Assembly: GCA_945893365.1 (NCBI GenBank)
Contig: CAMDED010000040.1
Location: 1 to 51,244, forward strand
Length of the DNA: 51,244 nucleotides
Source: Candidatus Sulfopaludibacter sp. SbA3
GTDB lineage: Bacteria > Acidobacteriota > Terriglobia > Bryobacterales > Bryobacteraceae
Direction: 5' to 3'
Shown: positions 40,440-48,789 of the stretch, one piece after another
Layout: every line of letters begins with the position of its first letter
Position numbering within the stretch: the stretch's first letter is position 1
The notes under the pieces: generated by a model
The model's input: the letters and a program-made list of their open reading frames with translations, nothing else
Databases searched by the model: none
What the model was told of the DNA's origin: nothing
Program-made: the position numbers and the translations under genes

Positions 40440-41033
40440 TACGGATTCGTTACGGATACCAAAGCCCGTGCCAAGCCGATCGGTGTGCATAACCGCTTTG
40501 GGGAAAGGCGCACTGCTGGGTACGGTGGCGGCACGGCGAAACGCTGCCGCCATTGCTTCGACTTCCGGCACGCTCGGAACACGCGTGGGAAGTTGCTCCG
40601 CTCCACGATGTCGAAGGTTCGGCCCAACCCGACCGATGGGCTCGTGATATCGCCAAGGATCCGCGGGCGGGAAAGTGCAGCGAGAATGCCGGGCGCACGC
40701 GCTATGACGAATATTTGCGGCTGCTGTTACTGAACCGGAACCGGGCGCTGTTGGACCGCCTGGGCTTGGTTTCGCTCGCATTGCGTTGGTTTGCCCGAAA
40801 TCGGTTACCTCGGCCTCGCCATCGCCATGCTTGGACCATGGCTCGCCGCTCCGCGGTGGCAGTCCCTGCCGGTCTCCCCGCGGCCCCGCTCGATCCGCGG
40901 GCTGGTGGAGATTGGTCCATCGTCCTCTTCGACACGATGGTACCGGCTTTCATCGCGGGTTCCGGCTATTCGGGTCGGGGTGATTCGAAAACGAAGACTG
41001 AAAAGACTTGAAAGGTGTAGCATTGAAAGAATA
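40440..41033. other. Gap with possible decayed gene
   Basis: About 600 bases without a confident gene. On the plus strand a stretch near 40680-40800 reads RTRYDEYLRLLLLNRNRALL, which looks like natural helical protein, but it has no start with a ribosome site and degenerates on both sides. On the minus strand a frame of about 118 codons ends just right of the palindrome and has unusual composition. I treat both as remnants or chance. Confidence 0.35.
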
Positions 41034-41852
41034 ATGACACCGCGAATGGACCGGCTAAGGATGCGGCTCTCGATTGCCTTTCTGACGGCTGCGCATTTGG
41101 CGCTCTGCGAAACGCCCACCGTCTGGAAGAGCGCGGAGATTGGGGCGCGGGCGGCTAAGGCGAAGGGGACGTTGACGCTGCACTCCGGCAAGGGCTACTC
41201 GATTCAGTTGAAGACCCTTGAGAGGGAGCAGCGAAGCGCTTCGGGAGAATCGGCCGATCGGATTCTGTGGATCCGGCGGGGAGCGGGCCGCTTGTCGCTG
41301 GGCTCTCCGGCGCGGCGATCCGAGGTGGCGGTGGGCGATCTGGTTCGACTTCCCCGTGGCACGCCGTATGCGATCGAGCCTGTGAGCGGAAAGCTCGAGT
41401 TCGTCGCCGTGCGGGTCAAGGGGCTCGCAGCGGGCCGCGCCGCGCCGGCCGGTATTCGTCCCGCTCGCGGTGAGATGGGCGATGTCGTCAAGAAGGCCGA
41501 GATCGACGCGACGATCGCGCGTAGCCAGGCTAACGCTCCCCTCCATTCGCAGAACAACTTCACCGTCAACTACGTCCTGTTCAAGGGGCGGGCGGGACCG
41601 TGGGAGTCACACGCGGGATGCACCGATATCTATTTGGTGCAGACGGGCGCAGGAGCGATTCAGCTGGGTGGATCGATCGAGGACGCAAAGGAAGAAAGTT
41701 CAGGTGAGCCCCGCGGCACGGGGATGACGGGATCTCGGGAAAGCACTGTGGGGGCCGGGGATCTGGTCGCGATCCCGCGCAACGTGGCCCATCACATGAA
41801 CCCGACGAGCCTGCCGCTCGCTTATGTGTTGATCAAGGTTTGGGCGGAGTAG
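41034..41852 (+). CDS. Double-cupin secreted protein
   Basis: This is a 272-residue protein with an N-terminal signal peptide (RLRMRLSIAFLTAAHLALCE) and two cupin barrels. The first has WIRRGAGRLSLGSP and VGDLVRLPRGTPYAIEP; the second has GPWESHAGCTDIYLVQTGAG and GDLVAIPRNVAHHMNP. The second barrel keeps His and Glu residues that can hold a metal; the first has lost most of them. Possible starts are ATG 41034 (chosen), 41046 and 41061. Probably a metal-binding isomerase, oxygenase or sugar-binding protein; the substrate cannot be told. Confidence 0.8.
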   Translation: MTPRMDRLRMRLSIAFLTAAHLALCETPTVWKSAEIGARAAKAKGTLTLHSGKGYSIQLKTLEREQRSASGESADRILWIRRGAGRLSLGSPARRSEVAVGDLVRLPRGTPYAIEPVSGKLEFVAVRVKGLAAGRAAPAGIRPARGEMGDVVKKAEIDATIARSQANAPLHSQNNFTVNYVLFKGRAGPWESHAGCTDIYLVQTGAGAIQLGGSIEDAKEESSGEPRGTGMTGSRESTVGAGDLVAIPRNVAHHMNPTSLPLAYVLIKVWAE

Positions 41853-41882
41853 GCTCGCGGCGCGGGATGGCTCCCGATGATC

Positions 41883-41919
41883 GGCATGCCGCCGTGTGGC
41901 GAAGGCGATGCGGCATGCC
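41883..41919. repeat. Perfect inverted repeat after the cupin gene
   Basis: GGCATGCCGC (41883-41892) and GCGGCATGCC (41910-41919) are exact reverse complements, 10 bases each, with a 17-base loop. No T-run follows, so a Rho-independent terminator is not proven. It sits between the cupin gene and the next promoter. Confidence 0.5.
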
Positions 41920-41960
41920 GGGCGCTTGCGGCGCACAGGCATACCGGGTTCCAAATGTTA

Positions 41961-41966
41961 TATAAT
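41961..41966 (+). promoter_or_regulatory. Putative -10 box of the propeller gene
   Basis: A perfect TATAAT lies 72 bases before the ATG at 42038. The -35 region at the right distance (GGCATA) is poor, so an activator or a different -35 may be involved. Confidence 0.35.
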
Positions 41967-42037
41967 CCGCGAAGTCAATCAATCCGGCTGGGCAAAAGCG
42001 ATACGCCGGTCCGGCAAGACAGCTTGATGGAGAACTT

Positions 42038-42946
42038 ATGACCAAACGAGAATTCCTTTCCGCGAGCATCGGTTCGGGCTTCGCCTTGGGGAAAGGGAGT
42101 GCCGCCTTTGCACAGCAAGCGCCCGCCGCCACGCGGAAAGACGGTGGGCAAGCGGGAGGGAATCGGCGAATTCCGTCCCGGATGGCGAAAACGACGAAGC
42201 TGTTCAAGAGTCCGCCAGGGTTTCCCAACGGGCTTGCCGCCACGCCGGAGGGCTTGTGGATTGGCGAGCAAAAGCTCTCGGGCCCGCAGGCCGCTTCCTA
42301 CCACCTGCCCGAACCGAAGTCGCTGGATGAGGCGGCATGGCTTGTCGATTGGAATGGCAAGCTGCTGAAGACGGTGAAGACTCCGTCCCGAAACACGAGC
42401 GGGATGGCGGTGGGCGGCGGGTATGTCTGGATGGTTGCCAACGCGCCTCCGCAAGGCGTTTTTCAAGTGGACATGAACTCCAACCTGATCAGCCACCGCC
42501 AGATCCCACTCGGTCCGGCCAACGACGGCGGCGGCTCCCACGGCGCCCTGTGGCACGACGGGAAACTCTGGATCTCGTCGCTGCGCCTGCGCGGGAATCT
42601 TCGTGTCGACCCCAAGACCTGGCAGCCGGAATTCATGATCCCGTTCTATCAGGCCTTTCCGGACCGCGTTCGTTACCACGGTATTGCCTGGGACAACGGG
42701 ACGATCTGGCAGGTGGTCGGCAACGACAGCAAGAGTTATAAAGAGGGTAAGCCGGGTCTGGTCCGGCACGATGCCGCCACCGGAAAGGTGCTGGAGACGG
42801 TGGACTTCGTGCCCGGCTCCTGCGACCCTCACGGACTGGTCATGCACGATGGAAAGCTGATCGGTTGCGACGCCGGCATCCATCCGGGCTGGCCGAACAA
42901 CGATAGTCCCACCGCGGGCTGGATTTTCCAGATCGATTTCGTGTAG
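42038..42946 (+). CDS. Tat-exported beta-propeller protein
   Basis: This is a 302-residue protein. The ATG follows a GGAG ribosome site. The N-terminus is Tat-like with a single Arg (TKREFLSASIGSGFALG) and is followed by a linker to about residue 50. The body has five to six propeller-like repeats (FPNGLAATPEGLWIGEQK, WLVDWNGKLLKTVKTPSRN, GVFQVDMNSNLISHRQIP, HDGKLWISSLRLRGNLRVD, YHGIAWDNGTIWQVVGNDS), like glutamine cyclotransferase or virginiamycin lyase-type propellers. There is no clear catalytic motif. It is probably a periplasmic lyase-like or sensor protein. It ends before a 218-base leader of the next operon. Confidence 0.75.
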   Translation: MTKREFLSASIGSGFALGKGSAAFAQQAPAATRKDGGQAGGNRRIPSRMAKTTKLFKSPPGFPNGLAATPEGLWIGEQKLSGPQAASYHLPEPKSLDEAAWLVDWNGKLLKTVKTPSRNTSGMAVGGGYVWMVANAPPQGVFQVDMNSNLISHRQIPLGPANDGGGSHGALWHDGKLWISSLRLRGNLRVDPKTWQPEFMIPFYQAFPDRVRYHGIAWDNGTIWQVVGNDSKSYKEGKPGLVRHDAATGKVLETVDFVPGSCDPHGLVMHDGKLIGCDAGIHPGWPNNDSPTAGWIFQIDFV

Positions 42947-43106
42947 CGGATCGGCATAACCAAAGACGCGCCGCAACTGGCGGTGGCGCGTTGACATCTC
43001 CCGATGGAGAGTGGGCGAGAGTCGCGCGGTGGGCCTCGCGACCGGTCTCGGGAACTTCCGCCAGCCCGCCGCCGTATTCTTTGATGTGAATCCACCTGCT
43101 TCGCAT

Positions 43107-43135
43107 TTGACTTTAGGCCTTGATAGACATACACT
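43107..43135 (+). promoter_or_regulatory. Sigma70-like promoter of the PspA-AAA operon
   Basis: TTGACT (43107-43112), 17 bases, TACACT (43130-43135). The -10 box ends 29 bases before the first ATG (43165), so the leader is short. This is the best vegetative promoter in the window. No sigma54-type -24/-12 (GG-N10-GC) signal, the usual psp control in enterobacteria, was seen. Confidence 0.6.
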
Positions 43136-43164
43136 TACGCATGGAAATGTGAGGAAAAGACCCG

Positions 43165-43845
43165 ATGAGCAAGAAGTGGTACAACTACTTCGTATCAGTA
43201 GCCGAAGGGAGCCAGGAAGCCGGAACCGGCGATGCCGGACAGAATGCGCCGACAGGCGTCCCGAGCGCGGCCCAAACGGTTGCCGATATCGCCGCCGCCG
43301 TAAATACGCCGTCGTTCACCCAGACCGTTGCGGATCCCACGTCCTTTGAGCAGATCTACCAGGCAGCCGACGTACGCACTCCGCCGCACGGGTTCACCAT
43401 CTTCAAAATTGCCGACATGCTGAAGAGTGAGCATATCCGCACTCTTCCCGTGGAGATCAAGCGCAGCTCCGTGTTGCTCGCGCTGGACGCAGCGGGAGTG
43501 AAGCTGCAGGAAGTGATTGAAGACGCCGTGAGGCGGGACCGGGCGCTCGACACCTTCGAACTCGTTCAGCAGCGCGCGCTCGACCAACTGGAGGCGCGCA
43601 AAACGGAGGAGAACGGCAAGCTGCAGGCCGAGGCCGACCGGGTTCTGAACGAGCTGCGAGTGCAGGTGCAAGCCAACAATGACGAGGTCGCGCGCGAACG
43701 GGAGCGAATGCAGACGTGGCGCCTTCAGAAACAACGGGAAGAGGGGCGCATTGCGGACGCAGTGTCGCCGTTCGCGACGGAAAATCCGATCACCACGGGC
43801 CACGCCACCGTGCCGGCAAAGTCTGTCGAACCATCCGGGCGCTAA
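43165..43845 (+). CDS. Coiled-coil protein, first gene of the PspA-AAA operon
   Basis: This is a 226-residue protein with no family recognised. GAGGAAAAG precedes the ATG. Residues 1-75 are polar and probably flexible. Residues 75-120 are a folded-looking segment (GFTIFKIADMLKSEHIRTLP, then VLLALDAAGVKLQEVIEDAV). Residues 120-200 form a long charged coiled coil (ARKTEENGKLQAEADRVLNE, then ARERERMQTWRLQKQREEGR). There is no signal peptide or membrane helix, so it is cytoplasmic. A 20-base gap leads to the PspA gene. The coiled coil could bind PspA, whose own fold is a coiled-coil hairpin; that is inference. Confidence 0.75.
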   Translation: MSKKWYNYFVSVAEGSQEAGTGDAGQNAPTGVPSAAQTVADIAAAVNTPSFTQTVADPTSFEQIYQAADVRTPPHGFTIFKIADMLKSEHIRTLPVEIKRSSVLLALDAAGVKLQEVIEDAVRRDRALDTFELVQQRALDQLEARKTEENGKLQAEADRVLNELRVQVQANNDEVARERERMQTWRLQKQREEGRIADAVSPFATENPITTGHATVPAKSVEPSGR

Positions 43846-43865
43846 CCGGAAGAAGGAGCAATCTT

Positions 43866-44600
43866 ATGTTGAATAGGCTCTCACGAATATTCCGTTCGTT
43901 CTTCGGATTCTTCATCTCGATCGCCGAAGATCCGGAATTGATTTTGGAACAGAACATCCGCGACATGAACGACCAGGTTCCGCGAATGAACGAGAGCATC
44001 GCGATGGTGAAAGCCAACGTGACGCTGCTCGCAAAAGAGGAAAGCAAATACAAGGCTGAAGTCAACGATCTGGCCATGAAGATTAAGGCGAGCATCCAGG
44101 CGGGCCGCGACGACTTGGCCGGACACTTCGCCGTGCAGCACGAGCAGCTGCGGGGAGCCCTGGCGCGCACGCAGGGCCAGTTGGAAACGGCGCGGTCGGC
44201 CCTCGAAAAGGCAATGAACGTGAAGGCCGCCTTTCTGCGCGAAAAGGAGCGGAAGACTCATGAGGCAATGAACGCCATCCGCGACTACCGGCGCTCGCAG
44301 TGGCAGAAGAAAGTGGCCGATGCGATGGAGCAGTTCGAAGTTGCGGGCATCAGCCAGACCCATGACGAGATGGTCCGCAAGATCGAAGAGACTACCGCGG
44401 TGAACGAAGCCCGCATGGAGATGGCCTTGGGTAACGTCGATCAGCAGCGCTTTAAGATCGAGGAAGAGGCGGAGCAGCTGCGCGCGAATGAGCTCGTCAA
44501 GCAGTTCAAGGCCGAAATGGGGCTCATTACGCCGGGAGCGGCGCCGGCAGCGACGCCCGAGAAGACTATCGGGGGCCGCGATACGGAGAGGACTGCGTAG
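43866..44600 (+). CDS. PspA/IM30-family protein
   Basis: This is a 244-residue protein with ribosome site GAAGGAG. The N-terminal amphipathic helix (MLNRLSRIFRSFFGFFISIA) binds membrane. Residues 20-215 are the PspA/Vipp1 coiled-coil array (EDPELILEQNIRDMNDQVPR, MNESIAMVKANVTLLAKE, LEKAMNVKAAFLREKERK). The family is the bacterial branch of ESCRT-III: it polymerises into rings or rods on stressed membranes. The last 25 residues are Pro/Ala-rich and outside the usual fold. Spacing of 15 bases to the next gene indicates co-expression with the binding protein and ABC genes. Confidence 0.9.
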   Translation: MLNRLSRIFRSFFGFFISIAEDPELILEQNIRDMNDQVPRMNESIAMVKANVTLLAKEESKYKAEVNDLAMKIKASIQAGRDDLAGHFAVQHEQLRGALARTQGQLETARSALEKAMNVKAAFLREKERKTHEAMNAIRDYRRSQWQKKVADAMEQFEVAGISQTHDEMVRKIEETTAVNEARMEMALGNVDQQRFKIEEEAEQLRANELVKQFKAEMGLITPGAAPAATPEKTIGGRDTERTA

Positions 44601-44615
44601 CGGTCGGAGACAATT

Positions 44616-46172
44616 ATGGCTGTGCGAATTGAAAAGGGCGGTTGGATTTTCATCTTTCTCGTTGGACTGGGTCTGGTCGGCTACAGCCTGGATAGGTATG
44701 GCTTCGTCAACCTGTCCGGGATGCTCGGGAAGAAGGCGGCGAGCACGAGCGCAGTGGACACCTCGAGACCTTTGCCGGCCACCGGAGGGTCGGAGAGCAA
44801 TAACGTCCGGGTCCGCGTGAACATCTGGGTCGGCTGCGTCGGTGGACTGGTGGCGAACGGCGGGCTCGACACCACGCCCGGCTCCATCTACGACCGCAAG
44901 GGGTTGAAGGTTTCCTTCAAGATCATCGACGATTGGACCGAGGGAAGCGTCGCGCTCGCTTCGAACAACGTCGATGTGATGTTGACCACGGCCGACGTTT
45001 GGGCAAAGGACTATGGGCAGCTTCTCGATAAGGGGTTCAAGGCGCGCGCGGTCTACATGGTGGACTGGTCGCGCGGCGCCGACGGGGTGATCGGAAAGCA
45101 GGGCATCAACTCAATTGAAGGTCTGGCCGGCAAGAGTGTCGCATTCGCGCCTTACACCCCCTCGCACTTCCTGTTGTGGAACGGGCTGAAGAGCTCCGGG
45201 CTGACGACGGAACAGCGCAATGAGATCTTCGACAAGGCCGTTCACACGAAGGACGGCATCGAGCCGGCTACGTTGTTTGCGCAGCAGAAAGTGGACGCCG
45301 CGGTGGCCTGGGATCCGGACATGAGCGATGCCGTGGCAAAACGAAAAGGCGCGAAGAAGATCTACGATACCAAGGTTGCCAACCGTCTGATCGCGGATAT
45401 TCTCGTGGTTAGCGACCGGTTCTCTTCCGAGTCGCCCCAGACAATGCGCAAATTCCTGGAGGGCTGGCTCGAAGGCGTCGAGTTTATCCGGCAGGAACCG
45501 GTGCGGGCGCACACGCTCATCGGGACCGTCAAGGATTTCAACATTCCGGCCGATCTCGCGAAGAGCATGCTGGAGGGCGTGCGGCTCACCGATTACGCCG
45601 ACAACAAGGCATTCTTCGGCGCGGGCGCGGGATCGGATTACAACAACATCCTCACCATGGCGCAGGAGATGTACCGGGAGCTTCGGCTGATCAAGCGCAC
45701 CGCCGACATTGAGGCCAGTGTCGACCGGCGCTACGTCGCCGGCATGGAGGGCAAGTTCTCCTCCACGTCCACCGAGCCGCCCATCGAGTATAAGGCGCCG
45801 CCCAAGGGCGCTACTCCCATTGCCACGCAGCGGCGCTCGATCTACTTCGAAACCAATTCGGCGGTGATGAGCCCCGATTCGCGGGTCGTTGTGGATGAGA
45901 TCGGCGCCTTCATGCGGGCCTATGAGAACACCGTGGTGGATATCGAAGGCAACTCCGACTCCACCGGTGCGCGAGAGCTCAACATGAGTCTTTCCGAGCA
46001 GCGCGCGGAGACGGTGAAGAAATACCTCATGACCAAGTACGGGTACCCTTCGGTGCGCATGCGCGCGGTGGGCAACGGTCCGGATAAGCCGATCGACAGC
46101 AATGACACACCGGAAGGACGGGACAAGAACCGGCGCACCGACATCAAGGTGTATCCGAACCCGGGCCAATGA
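44616..46172 (+). CDS. Solute-binding domain fused to OmpA peptidoglycan-binding domain
   Basis: This is a 518-residue protein. One membrane helix at about residues 9-26 (GWIFIFLVGLGLVGYSLDRY) is an anchor. Residues 65-375 are a periplasmic binding fold of the NMT1/SsuA or phosphate-binding-like type (VRVNIWVGCVGGLVANGGLD, then NNVDVMLTTADVWAKDYGQL and KSVAFAPYTPSHFLLWNGLK). Residues 400-515 are an OmpA C-terminal domain (RRSIYFETNSAVMSPDSRVV, NMSLSEQRAETVKKYL, DKNRRTDIKV), with the Asp and Arg that hold diaminopimelate. It would tie an ABC importer-like complex to the cell wall. Its stop overlaps the permease start as ATGA. Confidence 0.88.
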   Translation: MAVRIEKGGWIFIFLVGLGLVGYSLDRYGFVNLSGMLGKKAASTSAVDTSRPLPATGGSESNNVRVRVNIWVGCVGGLVANGGLDTTPGSIYDRKGLKVSFKIIDDWTEGSVALASNNVDVMLTTADVWAKDYGQLLDKGFKARAVYMVDWSRGADGVIGKQGINSIEGLAGKSVAFAPYTPSHFLLWNGLKSSGLTTEQRNEIFDKAVHTKDGIEPATLFAQQKVDAAVAWDPDMSDAVAKRKGAKKIYDTKVANRLIADILVVSDRFSSESPQTMRKFLEGWLEGVEFIRQEPVRAHTLIGTVKDFNIPADLAKSMLEGVRLTDYADNKAFFGAGAGSDYNNILTMAQEMYRELRLIKRTADIEASVDRRYVAGMEGKFSSTSTEPPIEYKAPPKGATPIATQRRSIYFETNSAVMSPDSRVVVDEIGAFMRAYENTVVDIEGNSDSTGARELNMSLSEQRAETVKKYLMTKYGYPSVRMRAVGNGPDKPIDSNDTPEGRDKNRRTDIKVYPNPGQ

Positions 46173-47008
46173 AGTCCGATCTCATGAGTATCCGAAAGCC
46201 GATTCCGCGGCAGAGGAGGCTGATTTTAGGATTCGGCGCCTGGGCGCTTGTGGTGACCGCCTGGTTCGCCGTCACAAGAAGCGATATCCTGCCGCCGCTG
46301 GCGCTGCCCGACCCAGTGGGAGTAGTGGTGGCCATCGGCCGCCTCTGGGTGGAGTACGACCTGTTGGGAAATGTGTTCAAGAGCTGGTGGCGGATCGCGC
46401 AGGCGTTCGTCTGGTCCGCCGCGGTGGCGATTCCCCTCGGGCTACTGATGGCCAGCTTCCCATGGGTCTTCCACCTGGTGAATCCCATCGCCGCTCCCAT
46501 GCGGTCAATGCCGATAACGGCATTCCTACCGGCATTCATCGCTCTGTTCGGAATGGATGAAGCGATGAAGGTCGGGTTCCTGTTCTTCGGTATGTTCTTC
46601 TACCTGCTTGCGCTGGTGGTGGAAGAAGTGAACAAGGTGGAGCAAGGTTTGCTCGAAACGGCCTACACGCTTGGCGCGAACGTGCCTCAGGTCCTGTGGC
46701 TGCTGTTCCGGGCGTCTTTTCCGTCGATTTTCGGGTCGTTTCGAATCCTCTACGATATCGGCTGGACGTACGTAATCCTGGCGGAGATGGTAAACTCCCG
46801 CAAGGGCGTGGGCTACATGGTGGAGGCGGCGCGAAAGGTGCTCGATTTCGAGCGCGTGTACGCGGGAATCATTGCCATTGGAGTGGCCGCGTTTCTGTTC
46901 CGCTGGCTGCTCACCATCCTGGAAGACCGCCTGTTCCCGTGGCGGCGTCCCGCCCGGCAGCACGCCGAACCGGTCTTCGCAATCGCCAATCATGGATCAA
47001 AAAGCTAA
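46169..47008 (+). CDS. ABC transporter permease (BPD type)
   Basis: This is a 279-residue inner-membrane protein with about six helices. It has the binding-protein-dependent permease pattern of the SsuC/TauC group; the EAA-type loop is EEVNKVEQGLLETAYTLGAN. The last helix region ends LLTILEDRLFPWRR. ATG 46169 is coupled by ATGA to the binding-protein fusion; ATG 46184 is an alternative. It pairs with the ATPase that overlaps its 3' end by 17 bases. The transported substrate is unknown. Confidence 0.9.
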   Translation: MKSDLMSIRKPIPRQRRLILGFGAWALVVTAWFAVTRSDILPPLALPDPVGVVVAIGRLWVEYDLLGNVFKSWWRIAQAFVWSAAVAIPLGLLMASFPWVFHLVNPIAAPMRSMPITAFLPAFIALFGMDEAMKVGFLFFGMFFYLLALVVEEVNKVEQGLLETAYTLGANVPQVLWLLFRASFPSIFGSFRILYDIGWTYVILAEMVNSRKGVGYMVEAARKVLDFERVYAGIIAIGVAAFLFRWLLTILEDRLFPWRRPARQHAEPVFAIANHGSKS

Positions 47009-47816
47009 GATCACGCTTCGCGGCGTGTCGCGCGTTTTCACGAGCGCCTCGGGCGAGCGGGTGGAAGCCCTGCGCGATGTCAACCTGGAAGTGTCCGACG
47101 ATTTCGCGCCCGACGGCCGCGACATCGGGGAGTGCCGCGTGCTGCTGGGGCCATCAGGCTGCGGCAAGTCGACAATCCTGCGGCTCATTGCTGGGCTCGA
47201 CTTCCCCACGGCGGGAGAAGTTCTGGTGAACGGAAGGCGCGTCGAAGGGCCAGGGTCGGATCGCGGCATGGTCTTCCAGAAGTACACGTCCTTCGCCTGG
47301 CTGACGGTGGCAGCCAACGTGGAATACGGGCTGCGGCTTAAAGGCACGCCGCCGGGGGAACGGCGCGAGATTGTGGACCACCTGATTGACGCGGTCGGCC
47401 TCCGGGGATTCGAAACGGCGTATCCGCATACGCTGTCCGGCGGCATGCAGCAGCGTCTTGCGATTGCACGTTCGTTAGCCGTGCGGCCCCAGGTGTTGCT
47501 GATGGACGAACCGTTCGGCGCTCTCGACGCTCAGACGCGCAACGGCATGCAGACCCTGCTGTTGAAGATCTGGGACGAAACGGCCGCCACCATCCTGTTC
47601 GTCACTCACGACGTTGCGGAGGCGGTCTTTCTGGCTGACCGGTTGTACATCGTTAGCCCCAGACCGGGCACGATCGTCGAGGAAATCCCGGTGCCCTTCG
47701 GACGTCCTCGCGATCAGGATCTGAAGGAGCTGCCGGCGTTTCAGGAGTTGGAGGCCCTCGCCCTGGCGCGATTGCGGCGCACGGGAGGATCCGGACAGGT
47801 TCGGATGAGTGTTTGA
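46992..47816 (+). CDS. ABC transporter ATPase
   Basis: This is a 274-residue nucleotide-binding subunit of the SsuB/TauB/NrtD type. Walker A is GPSGCGKST (near residue 55), the Q-loop is MVFQKYTSFAWLTVAANVEY, the signature is LSGGMQQRLAIARSLAVRPQ, Walker B is VLLMDEPFGALDAQTR, and the switch His is in LFVTHDVAEAVFLADR. All catalytic residues are present. An insertion after the first strands (about 15 residues, DDFAPDGRDIGECR) is longer than usual. The start ATG lies inside the permease end in another frame. A 61-base gap follows before the next gene. Confidence 0.93.
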   Translation: MDQKAKITLRGVSRVFTSASGERVEALRDVNLEVSDDFAPDGRDIGECRVLLGPSGCGKSTILRLIAGLDFPTAGEVLVNGRRVEGPGSDRGMVFQKYTSFAWLTVAANVEYGLRLKGTPPGERREIVDHLIDAVGLRGFETAYPHTLSGGMQQRLAIARSLAVRPQVLLMDEPFGALDAQTRNGMQTLLLKIWDETAATILFVTHDVAEAVFLADRLYIVSPRPGTIVEEIPVPFGRPRDQDLKELPAFQELEALALARLRRTGGSGQVRMSV

Positions 47817-47877
47817 CCCGGTTCATAGCGCCCCACCCAGGCGGACCTATACAATCTAGTTGTGGCAGAAGAGTTCC

Positions 47878-48786
47878 ATGTCCGGGAATAGTCCCAGTTT
47901 CGGATCCGGGTTGAAGGGCGGCATTGAGGGTAAGGCGGACGAGGCCGGACTCTCCCAGGGCGACTATATCAGGGCTGCGCTTAAGTGGCAGTACAACTGG
48001 ATCGGGCTCGCGGGTGTGGCTGCGTTCGCCGCCATCTCCGGGACGGGCCTGCCGCTCGTGCTGGCCGCGGGGCTCGAGCTGATGTACGTGGCGCTGGCGC
48101 CCCAGAGCAGCCGCTTCCGCAGGCTGGTGCGCTCCTGGAAATACGCGGAAGAGGAGCGCGCGCATCGGGAACGGCTGGATCGGATGTTCCGAAATCTACC
48201 TCCCGAGATGCGCAGCCGCAGCGCCTATCTCCAGCAAGTCGCCCAAGCCATTCGCGCGAATTATTCACAGCTCTCCTTCGGCTCGCAGGTGTTCGCCAAG
48301 CAGATGGACAGCAAGCTCGCCGGGCTGCTGGAGGGCTACATCCGGTTGCTGAACGCGGCGCACACGCACGGCGAATACCTGAGAACTCTCAACCCGGAAC
48401 AGGTTCGCGGCGAGTCGGAATATCTGGCCAAGTCGCTCGAGAACGAGCCGCCGAAGGTGCGCGAGATCAACCAGAAGCGCATCGAGATTCTTAAGAAGCG
48501 GCTCGGTAAATTCGACAAAATTCGAGAGAACAGCCAAGTGATCGACGCGCAATGCGCGGCCATTGAAGATGTCCTCCAACTGATCCGCGATCAGTCCGTC
48601 ACCATGCGCGATCCGCAGGAAGTGAGCGCCCAACTGGACCATTTGGTGGAAGACGTCGAGCAGACCGAGCAGAGCGTTCGCGAGATGGAGGAGATTTTCG
48701 CGCTGACTTCGCCCGAGAATGGAGGGGAGATGCGGCTGGCGGAGACGGAGGAGCGGCCGGAACCTCGAAATCGAGTGCCGAACTAA
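47878..48786 (+). CDS. Two-helix membrane protein with coiled-coil tail
   Basis: This is a 302-residue protein with no family recognised. ATG 47878 (MSGNSPSFGSG) is preferred over an upstream GTG at 47860 because AGAAGAG lies before it. Two hydrophobic helices follow at about residues 40-70 (WIGLAGVAAFAAISGTGLPL, then VLAAGLELMYVALAP), making a hairpin. The remaining 220 residues are charged and helical (SRFRRLVRSWKYAEEERAHR, then VREINQKRIEILKKRLGKFD and VSAQLDHLVEDVEQTEQSV), like a long cytoplasmic coiled coil. Three bases separate it from the AAA+ ATPase, so the two probably form a complex: membrane receptor and motor. Confidence 0.78.
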   Translation: MSGNSPSFGSGLKGGIEGKADEAGLSQGDYIRAALKWQYNWIGLAGVAAFAAISGTGLPLVLAAGLELMYVALAPQSSRFRRLVRSWKYAEEERAHRERLDRMFRNLPPEMRSRSAYLQQVAQAIRANYSQLSFGSQVFAKQMDSKLAGLLEGYIRLLNAAHTHGEYLRTLNPEQVRGESEYLAKSLENEPPKVREINQKRIEILKKRLGKFDKIRENSQVIDAQCAAIEDVLQLIRDQSVTMRDPQEVSAQLDHLVEDVEQTEQSVREMEEIFALTSPENGGEMRLAETEERPEPRNRVPN

Positions 48787-48789
48787 TCC

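Noticed and set aside
45111-46169. Minus-strand open frame of about 350 codons
   Set aside because: Antisense of the binding-protein/OmpA fusion; Arg/His-rich without a domain.
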